Assembly: GCA_938048455.1 (NCBI GenBank)
Contig: CALIUY010000015.1
Span: forward strand, 1 to 49,952
From: an uncultured Desulfobacterales bacterium
Lineage (GTDB): Bacteria > Desulfobacterota > Desulfobacteria > Desulfobacterales > SpSt-501
Direction of reading: 5' to 3'
DNA: 49,952 nt
Part shown: positions 27,225-34,811 of the stretch, one piece after another
How the letters are laid out: the number at the start of each line of letters is the position of its first letter
How positions within the stretch are numbered: the first letter of the stretch is position 1
Translations under genes and position numbers: made by a program
The notes under the pieces: model-generated
What the model was told of the DNA's origin: nothing
The model's input: the letters and a program-made list of their open reading frames with translations, nothing else
Databases searched by the model: none

Positions 27225-27896
27225 ATGAGCACGCAACCCCTTTTGCCGCCGCCGTTGCCGCTCGGATCGGGCCTGCGGCTTGTCCGCCGGTCCGCCCCGC
27301 CCGGCCTGCGGCGGATGACCCTGCTTGCGCTCGACATTCGCGGCTTCTCCGCGATTCTGCGCCGGCTCGGCTCGCTTGCGGCGCTGCTGCTGCTGCAGCG
27401 GTTTTTCCGCGTGATGACCGAGGCGGTCTGCCGCCGCGGGGGGCAGGTCGAAAAAATCCTGGGCGACGGCTTCCTGGCGCTGTTCGAAGAGCTCCCCGGG
27501 GGATTCGGACACGCGGACCGAGCCGCGCTCAGCGCGCTTGACATGCGCCGCCGCCTGGAGCCCCTCAACCGTATCGTCGCGGCCGAACACGGGTTGAGCC
27601 TCCGCATCGGCTGCGGCATCCAGACCGGTGAAGTCGCCTGCGGCGAATTCGCGGTCGGGCGGCGCCTCGAGACCGCCGTCATCGGCGAGCCCGTGAACAG
27701 CGTCTTTCGCCTGCAGCGGCTGCTGAGGACGATCCCCGACGGCATCCTTCTCGGCCCGGCCGCCCTGGAGGCGGCTTGCCTTCCGTTTGAAGTGAAACCC
27801 CTCGACGTGCCGCCGAACATGCGCCGGGCCTTGGGTCACCTCATCGTCTATCAACTCCTCGGCCTCCGCCGCGAAGCGAAATTGCCCGGTGCTTGA
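27225..27896 (+). CDS. Class III nucleotide cyclase catalytic domain protein
   Basis: About 223 aa from the ATG at 27225; a GTG at 27126 could add 33 residues without domain similarity. The cyclase homology domain has the two metal Asp residues in LLALDIRGFSAIL and EKILGDGFLALFE, the specificity Lys in EKIL, and the transition-state Asn and Arg in EPVNSVFRLQ. The second specificity position reads Glu where adenylyl cyclases usually have Asp or Thr, so the nucleotide is uncertain. No sensor or membrane segment is fused to it. Family call good, substrate open. Confidence 0.82.
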   Translation: MSTQPLLPPPLPLGSGLRLVRRSAPPGLRRMTLLALDIRGFSAILRRLGSLAALLLLQRFFRVMTEAVCRRGGQVEKILGDGFLALFEELPGGFGHADRAALSALDMRRRLEPLNRIVAAEHGLSLRIGCGIQTGEVACGEFAVGRRLETAVIGEPVNSVFRLQRLLRTIPDGILLGPAALEAACLPFEVKPLDVPPNMRRALGHLIVYQLLGLRREAKLPGA

Positions 27897-27921
27897 CAAA
27901 GCTGGGGGTTCCTTTTAGAAG
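27893..27921 (+). promoter_or_regulatory. Promoter of the algH/yqgE-like gene
   Basis: -35 TTGACA (27893-27898, overlapping the cyclase stop), 17-base spacer, -10 TAGAAG (27916-27921). Confidence 0.55.
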
Positions 27922-27974
27922 CCGGCGGAGACGCCGCGAGGGCTCAAACCAGGCGTATCGAAGGGGATCACCCG

Positions 27975-28556
27975 ATGACGTCCCAGGAAACCGCCGGCTA
28001 CCCGGGGTCCCTCAAAGGCCATATCCTGATGGCCATGCCCGGATTGCTCGATCCGAACTTCTCCCAGACCGTGACCTGTCTCTGCGAGCACACGGCGGAA
28101 GGGGCGATGGGCATCGTGGTGAACCGCCTGATCGAGGGGCTGCGGATGAAAGACATCTACGAGGAACTCGACATCCGCTACCTTCCGGCCGAAGCCGACC
28201 GGCCCGTTCACTTGGGCGGACCGGTTCATCGCGGGGAGCTGTTCGTGCTGCACGGCCCCCCGCTCGCCTGGGAATCCACCCTGCCGGTTACCCCTGGCCT
28301 CGGTTTGAGCAATTCCCGGGACATCGTGGAGGCGATCGCCCGCGGGGAGGGTCCTGCCCTCGTCCTGGTCAGCCTCGGATGCGCCGGCTGGGGGCCGGGG
28401 CAGCTGGAATCGGAGCTCCGGGAAAACGCCTGGCTCACCCAGCCGGCCTATGAGGAAACCCTTTTCCATCTGCCCGTCGATGAACGCTGGTCCGCAGCCT
28501 TGAAACGGATGGGCGTCGATCCGGCGGTTCTTTCGGGGGTCGCCGGTCACGCCTGA
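27975..28556 (+). CDS. AlgH/YqgE family protein (UPF0301)
   Basis: 193 aa. The whole protein follows the family: SLKGHILMAMPGLLDPNFSQ, TCLCEHTAEGAMGIVVNRLI, PVHLGGPVHRGELFVLHG and LVSLGCAGWGPGQLESELRE. These cytoplasmic proteins have been tied to alginate control in Pseudomonas, but their biochemistry is unsettled. It has its own promoter. The last 10 bases overlap the end of a small Cys-rich gene on the other strand. Confidence 0.93.
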   Translation: MTSQETAGYPGSLKGHILMAMPGLLDPNFSQTVTCLCEHTAEGAMGIVVNRLIEGLRMKDIYEELDIRYLPAEADRPVHLGGPVHRGELFVLHGPPLAWESTLPVTPGLGLSNSRDIVEAIARGEGPALVLVSLGCAGWGPGQLESELRENAWLTQPAYEETLFHLPVDERWSAALKRMGVDPAVLSGVAGHA

Positions 28557-28711
28557 GCGGATCTCCCTTCTCCGGCCGAATCCCGGTTCCTGGTTTTTCG
28601 TTTTTTGCGGCAGGTCTTGTCCGCACGGACCAGAGCGCAGAGGCGGGGATTGTTGTATTCCTTGCAGTTGAAGGGGTTGTGGAGAGGACAATCGGGGTGT
28701 TTGGCGGGCAT
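28547..28711 (-). CDS. Small Cys-rich protein, 54 aa
   Basis: The ATG at 28709-28711 has AAGGA about 10 bases upstream. The product begins MPAKHPDCPLHNPFNCKEYN, then NPRLCALVRADKTC and a basic tail (RKKRKTRNR). Four Cys and two His in the first half suggest metal or Fe-S binding, and the basic tail suggests contact with RNA, DNA or a membrane. The biased composition looks like a real protein rather than a chance frame, and similar small hypothetical proteins seem familiar from Deltaproteobacteria, but I cannot confirm this. Its stop overlaps the 3' end of the AlgH gene. Confidence 0.6.
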   Translation of the reverse strand: MPAKHPDCPLHNPFNCKEYNNPRLCALVRADKTCRKKRKTRNRDSAGEGRSAQA

Positions 28712-28842
28712 GGGCCGGTTTCCTTCATCCGGATGGGCTTCTCGGGACTGCGGATCACTCACCGGGCAAAAAGCCCTTTTCCCATAACACGATTCCCGCG
28801 CCACGACAAGGCGGGAGAACCGATCGCCGCCCACGAGGAGTC

Positions 28843-31140
28843 ATGACGAAGACCCTGACCGTTTCATCGGAAACGGAAGTCAAAGCGGTGCTCTTGGAGG
28901 CCTGCCGCGAACTCGAGGCCCTGTGGCGGGAGTCGGAGCGACTCGGAGGAAGCGCAGACCGCTCCCTCGAAAACGGAAAGGCCCTCCTGCGTGAGGTGCC
29001 CGCGCGCCTGGAGGAGGGGATTCTCCGCGTCGCCGTGGTCGGTCCCATCAAATCGGGCAAGAGCACTTTTCTCAACTGCCTGCTCGGCGACGAAATGCTC
29101 AAACGCGGAGCCGGAGTGATCACCTCGATCATCACCCGCATCCGGCGCGGGGACCGGCAGCGGGCGAAAATGGTCTTCAAAACCTGGCCGGAGGTGAACG
29201 AGGAAATCCGGCAGGCGATGATTCTCTTCCCGGATCATGCCGCGAAGCCGGAAGACGGCGGCTTCGACCTGAGGCGTGAGCGGGACCGGCAGAATCTCTC
29301 CCGCGCGCTCTCCGCCCTCGGCGTCGAACAGCGCGTGGCCGAGGACGCTCTCGACCGCAACCTTGCCCTGCTCTCCGGCTACCTGAACGGCTACGAGGCG
29401 GTGCGGCCTTTTCTTTCCGACCAACCCGCCGTGCAGCATTTCGAGGGGGATCGTTTTCTCGGTCACTGGTCCTTCTCCGGCGAGGAAGCGCATGCGGTCT
29501 ATCTCAAGGATATCCAGCTCGACGTGGCCGGCGGCATCCCCGCAAGCCTCGAGCTCGCCGATTGCCAGGGGAGCGATTCGCCCAACCCCTTGCACCTGGC
29601 GATGATCCAGGACTACCTGCACCGCGCTCATCTGCTGCTCTACATCATCAGCAGCCGCACCGGACTGCGACGCGCCGACGTCCAGTTTCTTTCCATGCTG
29701 CGCCGCATGGGGATTCTCGAAAACGTCCTTTTCGTGCTCAACGTCGATTTCAACGAGCACCCCGCCCTCGAGGACCTGGAACGGCTGCGCGAACGCGTGC
29801 GGGCAGAGCTTTCGCACCTGGTTGCCGAACCCTCCCTGTATGCTTTCTCCGCCCTTTACCACTTGTTTCAGCGCCTCGAGGGGCGCCTGGCCCTCAAGGA
29901 GCGCAGGTTGCTCGAAACCTGGCAGTCCGACACCCGACTGACTGCCGGGTCCGAACGGGAGATGCGGCGCTTCCGGGAGGATTTCGGCCGCCTCGTCGAA
30001 CAGCAATCGGTGCGCCTGCTCTTTCAGAACCCGATCGAGCAGCTGCAGCTCGCGGCGGCCGCTCTCGGCCGCTGGGCGGCGCTCGCCGCCGACTTCCTCG
30101 GCCGGAATGCCCAAGAGGTGCAAGCGATCTGTGAACGGCTTCACAGCAGGCGGGAACGCTTCGGAAACCTCGCGCGGCTGATGCAGAATGCGCTCTCCGG
30201 GGCGTTGCCGCAATTGCGCGACGAGCTGAAAGCCGATGTGCACCGTTTCCTCGACCCGCCCGCGGGGGAGGTCATGCAACGGATTCTGCGGTTCATCGAC
30301 GGCTACAGCGTTTCGGCGGCGCGTTTCCTGCCCGCGGAGGGGGCGCCGGGTTTTTCGCGCGCTCTTTACCGGCTCTACCAGGAATTCAAGCAGACCCTCG
30401 ATCGCTTCCTCACCGAGGAAGTCAACCCGGACATCGTGCGCTTCGTGGCCGCGGAAGAGCAGAAGATCGAGGAGGGCCTGACGGCCGTGGTCGCCCCCTA
30501 CCGGAGCTGGATCGAGGAGGCCTGCGAGGATCTGCGGCGTCTCTTGGAAGAGCAGGGCATCGCCCTCGATTGCCCCGGGCAGGACCCGACGGCCTCGATC
30601 CGCAGCTTTCTGCAAGCCGCTCACGAACGCATGCCGACCTTGTCGGCCGGGATCGGATACCCCGCCAGGATCCGCTCCGAGGCGCTGCTGCGTTTGGGCG
30701 TCTATCGGGTGCTGGGCAAGGTCAAGAAAACCCTCAAGAAGCCGGGGTCCGCCGAAGCCGCCGAGTTCCGGGCCTTTGAAAAAGCCGTCTTCCGGATCAA
30801 GCGGGAAGCCCGGGAAGCCTTGAGCGCCCAGTTCATCGACTTTCGGGAAAACCTCAAATTCGCCCACCTCTTCCGCATGACCGATGAGGCGGCGCGACGA
30901 CTCACCGACGGCCTGCGGGAGCGGCTCGAATTTTACGCCGCGGATTTCAGCGGACTGGCCGCACGCCTGCAGAGCCTCGGGGAAGAAAAGCAAGGGGCAC
31001 GGCAGAACCTCGCCCGGCTCCAGGAGCGCTGCCGGGAGGTGGTCCGGACGCTCGAGGATCTCCGCTCCGCCGTCGCCGCTCCGCCCTCTTCCTCCGCAGT
31101 GGCCTCCGCCGCCGTTGGTTCAGGCGAAGAGGGCTCCTGA
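28843..31140 (+). CDS. Dynamin-like large GTPase
   Basis: 765 aa. GTPase domain: P-loop GPIKSGKS (67-74), switch I Thr in GVITSIITRI (91-100), switch II DCQG (240-243), and a degenerate G4 NVDF (300-303) in place of NKxD. The rest is long alpha-helical with coiled-coil stretches (320-450, 540-640, 690-745), like the stalk of bacterial dynamin-like proteins. No obvious transmembrane helix. A role in membrane shaping is inferred from the family; the target is unknown. The nearest downstream gene converges and overlaps by 21 bases. Confidence 0.85.
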   Translation: MTKTLTVSSETEVKAVLLEACRELEALWRESERLGGSADRSLENGKALLREVPARLEEGILRVAVVGPIKSGKSTFLNCLLGDEMLKRGAGVITSIITRIRRGDRQRAKMVFKTWPEVNEEIRQAMILFPDHAAKPEDGGFDLRRERDRQNLSRALSALGVEQRVAEDALDRNLALLSGYLNGYEAVRPFLSDQPAVQHFEGDRFLGHWSFSGEEAHAVYLKDIQLDVAGGIPASLELADCQGSDSPNPLHLAMIQDYLHRAHLLLYIISSRTGLRRADVQFLSMLRRMGILENVLFVLNVDFNEHPALEDLERLRERVRAELSHLVAEPSLYAFSALYHLFQRLEGRLALKERRLLETWQSDTRLTAGSEREMRRFREDFGRLVEQQSVRLLFQNPIEQLQLAAAALGRWAALAADFLGRNAQEVQAICERLHSRRERFGNLARLMQNALSGALPQLRDELKADVHRFLDPPAGEVMQRILRFIDGYSVSAARFLPAEGAPGFSRALYRLYQEFKQTLDRFLTEEVNPDIVRFVAAEEQKIEEGLTAVVAPYRSWIEEACEDLRRLLEEQGIALDCPGQDPTASIRSFLQAAHERMPTLSAGIGYPARIRSEALLRLGVYRVLGKVKKTLKKPGSAEAAEFRAFEKAVFRIKREAREALSAQFIDFRENLKFAHLFRMTDEAARRLTDGLRERLEFYAADFSGLAARLQSLGEEKQGARQNLARLQERCREVVRTLEDLRSAVAAPPSSSAVASAAVGSGEEGS

Positions 31141-32874
31141 GGCATCCCGCGAGGCAAGAAGCGCCCTCAACCGATTGCGGGCGAACTCGATTTGCGGATC
31201 GAGCGCCAGCGCGGTCTGCAGGGCTTCGATCGCCTCTTCGCTCCGGCCGAGCGCGGCGAGGTTCACCCCGAGATTGGCGTGGTCGATCGCCGATCCGGGA
31301 TCGAGTTCGATCGCCCGGCGGAAGGCGGCCACGGCTTCTTCATGCTCGCCCGTCTTGAAGCGGCAGAAACCCAGCAGATTCCACAAATCCGTCCGATCGG
31401 CGTCAAGGGCGAGCCCCTGTTGCAGAAAGGAGATCGCCTCGGCGTAACGGCCGCAGTCCTTCAGGGCCGAAGCGAGGTGGCTGTAGATTCCGGCGGTCTC
31501 CGTCGGGTGGGGATCGCGCGCCAGAGCTTCCCGGAAACAGGAAACGGACTCCTCGCTCCGGCCGGCGCGTACCAAGGCCAGTCCGCGGTAGAAGGAGACG
31601 TAGTATTTTCCCGGCAGTCTGCGCTCGAGATCGCCGAGAAGAACCAGCGCGCGCTCCGGTTCGAGATGGTTCGCGGCGTGGCGGGCGGCGAAGAGGGCAA
31701 CACTCATCGATCGCGAACGTTCCCGAAAATGCGCCCCGGGGACGATCACGTAACACGCCGGAATCCGAAGAAGGGGATGGGTCGTGTCCACGACAAAGGC
31801 CTCGAGTCCCACCCGGCCGAGCGCGGCCAGACACCGTTCGATCTCGGCTTTCAGGTTGGGATGGGAGAGATCGGGCAAGGCATCCAGTTCGACCTCTTCG
31901 ACGGGGTCGAGAATCCAGTCGACTTCCTGGAGCGCCGACGGTTTGGGAAGGCCGCTCGCCACGTAACGGCCGGCGGTGTCGAAGTCCCCGGCGAGTTGGG
32001 CGGTTTCGGTCAGCGCCCGCGCCAGGGCTTTCGCCGGGCTGGGGGTGGTACCGGCGGTCCAGACGATCTCGCTGCGCCGAGGAAAGGTGGCGGGATCCCA
32101 GGCGAGCGCTCCGACGGTGGGAATGCCCGTGTCGAGGCTGAAGTCCGATAAGCGCAATTCGACCCCGCAGGCCCGGAACCGATCGAGGAGGCCGCACACG
32201 ACGGGGTCCCTCACGGAATCGGGCCGGATGCCGCGGACGGGGATTTTCTCATGCCAGACCCGGGAGGAGACATGACGCTCGACGACCTCGCAGAGCCCCT
32301 GGAGAATGGCCTCCTCCAGGCAGTTGCCGGCGGAGGGCCCGTTGAATTCGTTGATGGCGAAGAACCAGTCGAAGGGGATCTGGACGAGCTTCCCCCGGGC
32401 GAGGTCGGTCGCCCAGGTCCAGCGCAGCGGGAGTGCTTCAAAAAGCGCGCGGCCGGCCTCGAGGTCTTCGGAGTCGTCCTGGACGGAGCGGGCGATGTAG
32501 GAAAAATCCATGGCGGCAGGCCCAACGGCGGTGCGGGTGCCGATTTGAAACCTCTCCGGGTTGCGGACGAAACTGAAGAAACTGAAGCGCTCGGCCAATT
32601 CCATTACGGCGCTCGCCTCGGCCTGCGCCGGGCCGGCCCCCTTGCCCATCTGCTTGAGGGTTCCGATGACCGAGCGGGCTTCGGCGCCGCAGCGGCTGAC
32701 GAACACCGGGATCCCCAGCCTGCCGGAGTCGATACGACGGGTTTCCTCAAGCAGATCCAACCCTGAGGCCTGCAAGCGCTCGAGGAACCTCCGCAGGGTT
32801 TCCTTCGGAGGGATGATTTTGTCCTGGTCCGTGGTGTGCGTTTTGAAGGCGTCCTGCAAAACGATCGGCTGCAT
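31120..32874 (-). CDS. YcaO-domain protein with C-terminal TPR repeats
   Basis: 584 aa from the ATG at 32872-32874 (MQPIVLQDAF); an upstream ATG at 32899-32901 adds 9 residues. YcaO ATP-binding motifs: AEASAVMELAERF (85-97), NGPSAGNCLEEAI (178-190) running into LQGLCEVVERH (191-201), and ARALTETAQLAG. From about residue 395 come four or more TPRs (SEESVSCFREALARDPHP, YAEAISFLQQGLALDADRTD, HEEAVAAFRRAIELDPGSA, SEEAIEALQTALALDPQ). YcaO enzymes activate amide backbones with ATP, making azolines or thioamides, or aid RimO. The Pro-rich PxPxP end of azoline YcaOs is absent. No precursor peptide or partner is adjacent. Confidence 0.88.
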   Translation of the reverse strand: MQPIVLQDAFKTHTTDQDKIIPPKETLRRFLERLQASGLDLLEETRRIDSGRLGIPVFVSRCGAEARSVIGTLKQMGKGAGPAQAEASAVMELAERFSFFSFVRNPERFQIGTRTAVGPAAMDFSYIARSVQDDSEDLEAGRALFEALPLRWTWATDLARGKLVQIPFDWFFAINEFNGPSAGNCLEEAILQGLCEVVERHVSSRVWHEKIPVRGIRPDSVRDPVVCGLLDRFRACGVELRLSDFSLDTGIPTVGALAWDPATFPRRSEIVWTAGTTPSPAKALARALTETAQLAGDFDTAGRYVASGLPKPSALQEVDWILDPVEEVELDALPDLSHPNLKAEIERCLAALGRVGLEAFVVDTTHPLLRIPACYVIVPGAHFRERSRSMSVALFAARHAANHLEPERALVLLGDLERRLPGKYYVSFYRGLALVRAGRSEESVSCFREALARDPHPTETAGIYSHLASALKDCGRYAEAISFLQQGLALDADRTDLWNLLGFCRFKTGEHEEAVAAFRRAIELDPGSAIDHANLGVNLAALGRSEEAIEALQTALALDPQIEFARNRLRALLASRDASGALFA

Positions 32875-32910
32875 GTCCGGGTTTCCTGTCCGCGTCCGCA
32901 TATTTTGGGG

Positions 32911-32939
32911 TTGACCGCTTTCGTGATTTCGGTTATGGG
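32911..32939 (+). promoter_or_regulatory. Promoter of tRNA-Ala
   Basis: -35 TTGACC (32911-32916), 17-base spacer, -10 TATGGG (32934-32939), placing the start about 8 bases before the tRNA. Confidence 0.5.
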
Positions 32940-32953
32940 AAAAAGGTTATTGT

Positions 32954-33029
32954 GGGGATGTAGCTCAGCTGGGAGAGCGCGGCGTTCGCAACGCCGAGGT
33001 CAGGGGTTCGATCCCCCTCATCTCCACCA
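32954..33029 (+). tRNA. tRNA-Ala (CGC)
   Basis: 76 nt. GGGGATG acceptor pairs with CATCTCC (one G-U), the D-arm is GCTCAGCTGGGAGAGC, the anticodon arm is CGGCG-TTCGCAA-CGCCG (anticodon CGC), and the T-arm contains GGGGTTCGATCCCC. CCA is encoded (33027-33029). It reads GCG codons, common in this GC-rich genome. Confidence 0.96.
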
Positions 33030-33162
33030 TTTCCGACGGCTCGTTCCTGATCGGCGGCCCTTCATAGAGAGCGTGCGAATCTATCACAATCTCGTGAGCC
33101 GGGAAACATGATTTTCAAGCCCGCCGGGCCCCGGTCGATCGCCGGAGAGGAAATCGGGATAC

Positions 33163-33197
33163 GGGTGGCCGCCGGATGGCGGCCACCCGAATTTTTT
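33163..33197 (+). terminator. Intrinsic terminator after tRNA-Ala, before hisB
   Basis: A perfect 11-bp stem (GGGTGGCCGCC / GGCGGCCACCC) with loop GGAT is followed by GAA and six T (33192-33197). It ends the tRNA transcript 50 bases before hisB. No run of His codons lies upstream, so it does not look like a his attenuator. Confidence 0.85.
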
Positions 33198-33246
33198 CGC
33201 TCCGAGACAGGGGCCGACGGCCGCCAACCCTGACGAGACTTCCCCG

Positions 33247-33834
33247 ATGGAACGCAAGTGTGAAACCGAGCGCAAGACCCGGGAAACGGCGGTGACGGTC
33301 AGCCTGACGCTCGACGGCGAGGGCCGGGCCGAAATCACCACGGGGGTTCCGTTTTTCGATCACATGCTCACGCTGTTCGCGGTCCATGGATTCTTCAACC
33401 TCGCTCTGCGGGCGCGCGGGGACCTGGAGGTCGATCAGCACCATACCGTGGAGGACGTCGGGATCGTGCTGGGCGAGGCGATCGACCGGGCGCTCGGCGA
33501 ACGTCTGGGGATCCGGCGCTACGGATATGCCGTCACCCCGATGGACGAGGCCTTGGCCGTTGTGGCGATCGATCTTTCCCGGCGTCCGTTTCTTGTTCTT
33601 CAGCTCCCTGACGCCCCCCCCGGCTGGGAGGATCCCCGGACGCTTCCGGTCGAGGAATTCTTCCGCGCGCTCGTCAACCGTGCGGGGATGAATCTCCACA
33701 TCGGCGTCCCCTACGGCCGAAACGGCCACCACATCCTCGAGGCGGTCTTTAAATCGTTCGGGCGCGCCTTGAGCCAGGCCGTCGAACCAGACCCCCGGGT
33801 GCGAGGCGTGCGCTCCTCGAAGGGCGTGCTCTGA
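33247..33834 (+). CDS. hisB: Imidazoleglycerol-phosphate dehydratase
   Basis: 195 aa, the single-domain form. It has the duplicated metal-binding halves: TGVPFFDHMLTLFAVHGFFN and VDQHHTVEDVGIVLGEA, then NLHIGVPYGRNGHHILEAVF. It removes water from IGP in step 6 of histidine synthesis. hisA follows after 47 bases. hisH, often placed between hisB and hisA, is missing here. Confidence 0.97.
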   Translation: MERKCETERKTRETAVTVSLTLDGEGRAEITTGVPFFDHMLTLFAVHGFFNLALRARGDLEVDQHHTVEDVGIVLGEAIDRALGERLGIRRYGYAVTPMDEALAVVAIDLSRRPFLVLQLPDAPPGWEDPRTLPVEEFFRALVNRAGMNLHIGVPYGRNGHHILEAVFKSFGRALSQAVEPDPRVRGVRSSKGVL

Positions 33835-33881
33835 GCTCCCGGACGCGGCGCACCGTCCTTGCGGAGGCCGACCGTTTTCCC

Positions 33882-34634
33882 ATGCTGTTGATCCCGGCGA
33901 TCGATTTGCGAAACGGCAGATGTGTCCGGCTGCTCCAAGGCCGTTTCGACAAAGAAACGGTCTACTCGGAGGACCCGGAGGGGACGGCACGCCGGTGGCG
34001 GCAGGCCGGAGCCAGGCTGCTTCACGTCGTCGATCTGGACGCCGCGGCCGGGAAAACCCCCGGAAACGGCGACGTGGTCGCCCGGATCATCCGCGCCGCA
34101 GGAATCCCGGTTCAGGTGGGGGGCGGGCTGCGGGATGCGGAAAATATCCGACGCCTGCTCGCCCGGGGCGCCGAGCGGGCGATCCTCGGCACCGCCGCCT
34201 GCGATGCGAAGTTTTTGTCCGCGGTCTGCCGTGAACATCCCCAGCGCATTCTGGTCGGCATCGACGCCCTGGAGGGGCGGGTGGCCGTCCAGGGCTGGAC
34301 GCGCCGGACCGAAATTTCAGCCGTCGAGCTTGCCCGCAGAGCCGAGGACTGCGGTGCCGCGGGAATCATCTTCACCGACATCCGCCGGGACGGTACCCGT
34401 GGCGGACCGAATCTCGCCGCGACCCGGCTTTTGGCCGAGGCGGTCTCCATCCCCGTCATCGCTTCCGGAGGGGTCGGCAGCCTGGAGCATCTTCGATCGC
34501 TGCTTTCGCTGGAAGAGGTCGGGGTGGTGGGCGTGATCTGCGGTCAAGCCCTTTACAGCGGGGCGATCGATTTCGTCGAGGCCCTCGCCGTACTGGAAGG
34601 AGAAAGAAAGGAACCTCCTTGCCGCCATGCTTGA
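33882..34634 (+). CDS. hisA: ProFAR isomerase (phosphoribosylformimino-AICAR isomerase)
   Basis: 250 aa TIM barrel. MLLIPAIDLRNGRCVRLLQG carries the first catalytic Asp (AIDL); LHVVDLDAA, IPVQVGGGLRDAENI, IIFTDIRRDGTRGG (second catalytic Asp) and IPVIASGGVGSLEHL form the phosphate sites. It acts after HisI in histidine synthesis. The ATG is at 33882. hisF, its homologue and usual neighbour, does not follow. Confidence 0.96.
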   Translation: MLLIPAIDLRNGRCVRLLQGRFDKETVYSEDPEGTARRWRQAGARLLHVVDLDAAAGKTPGNGDVVARIIRAAGIPVQVGGGLRDAENIRRLLARGAERAILGTAACDAKFLSAVCREHPQRILVGIDALEGRVAVQGWTRRTEISAVELARRAEDCGAAGIIFTDIRRDGTRGGPNLAATRLLAEAVSIPVIASGGVGSLEHLRSLLSLEEVGVVGVICGQALYSGAIDFVEALAVLEGERKEPPCRHA

Positions 34635-34659
34635 CAGCGGGTCGTTCGAAACTTACTTT
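34631..34659 (+). promoter_or_regulatory. Promoter of dnaG-rpoD
   Basis: -35 TTGACA (34631-34636, at the end of hisA), 17-base spacer, weak -10 TACTTT (34654-34659). It leaves a leader of about 145 bases with no recognisable element. Confidence 0.45.
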
Positions 34660-34811
34660 TACAAAATTCAATATGTTGTGACTCCTTTGCGCCGGGCCGA
34701 AGCGCCGATGCAGGTCGGGGCGGAACATCACCCGGGGGCGCGGGACCCGATTCCGGCCCGGAGCGGCCGGAACTTCCGTGCCGCCGCCGACTGAGGGAGA
34801 AACGGGCGACT

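Noticed and set aside
33163-33197. his operon attenuator
   Set aside because: The hairpin is a good terminator, but no upstream frame has consecutive His codons and no alternative antiterminator stem is evident.
34726-34794. A short ATG frame between hisA and dnaG
   Set aside because: Too short, no ribosome site, and Pro/Arg-rich without conservation signals; treated as leader sequence.
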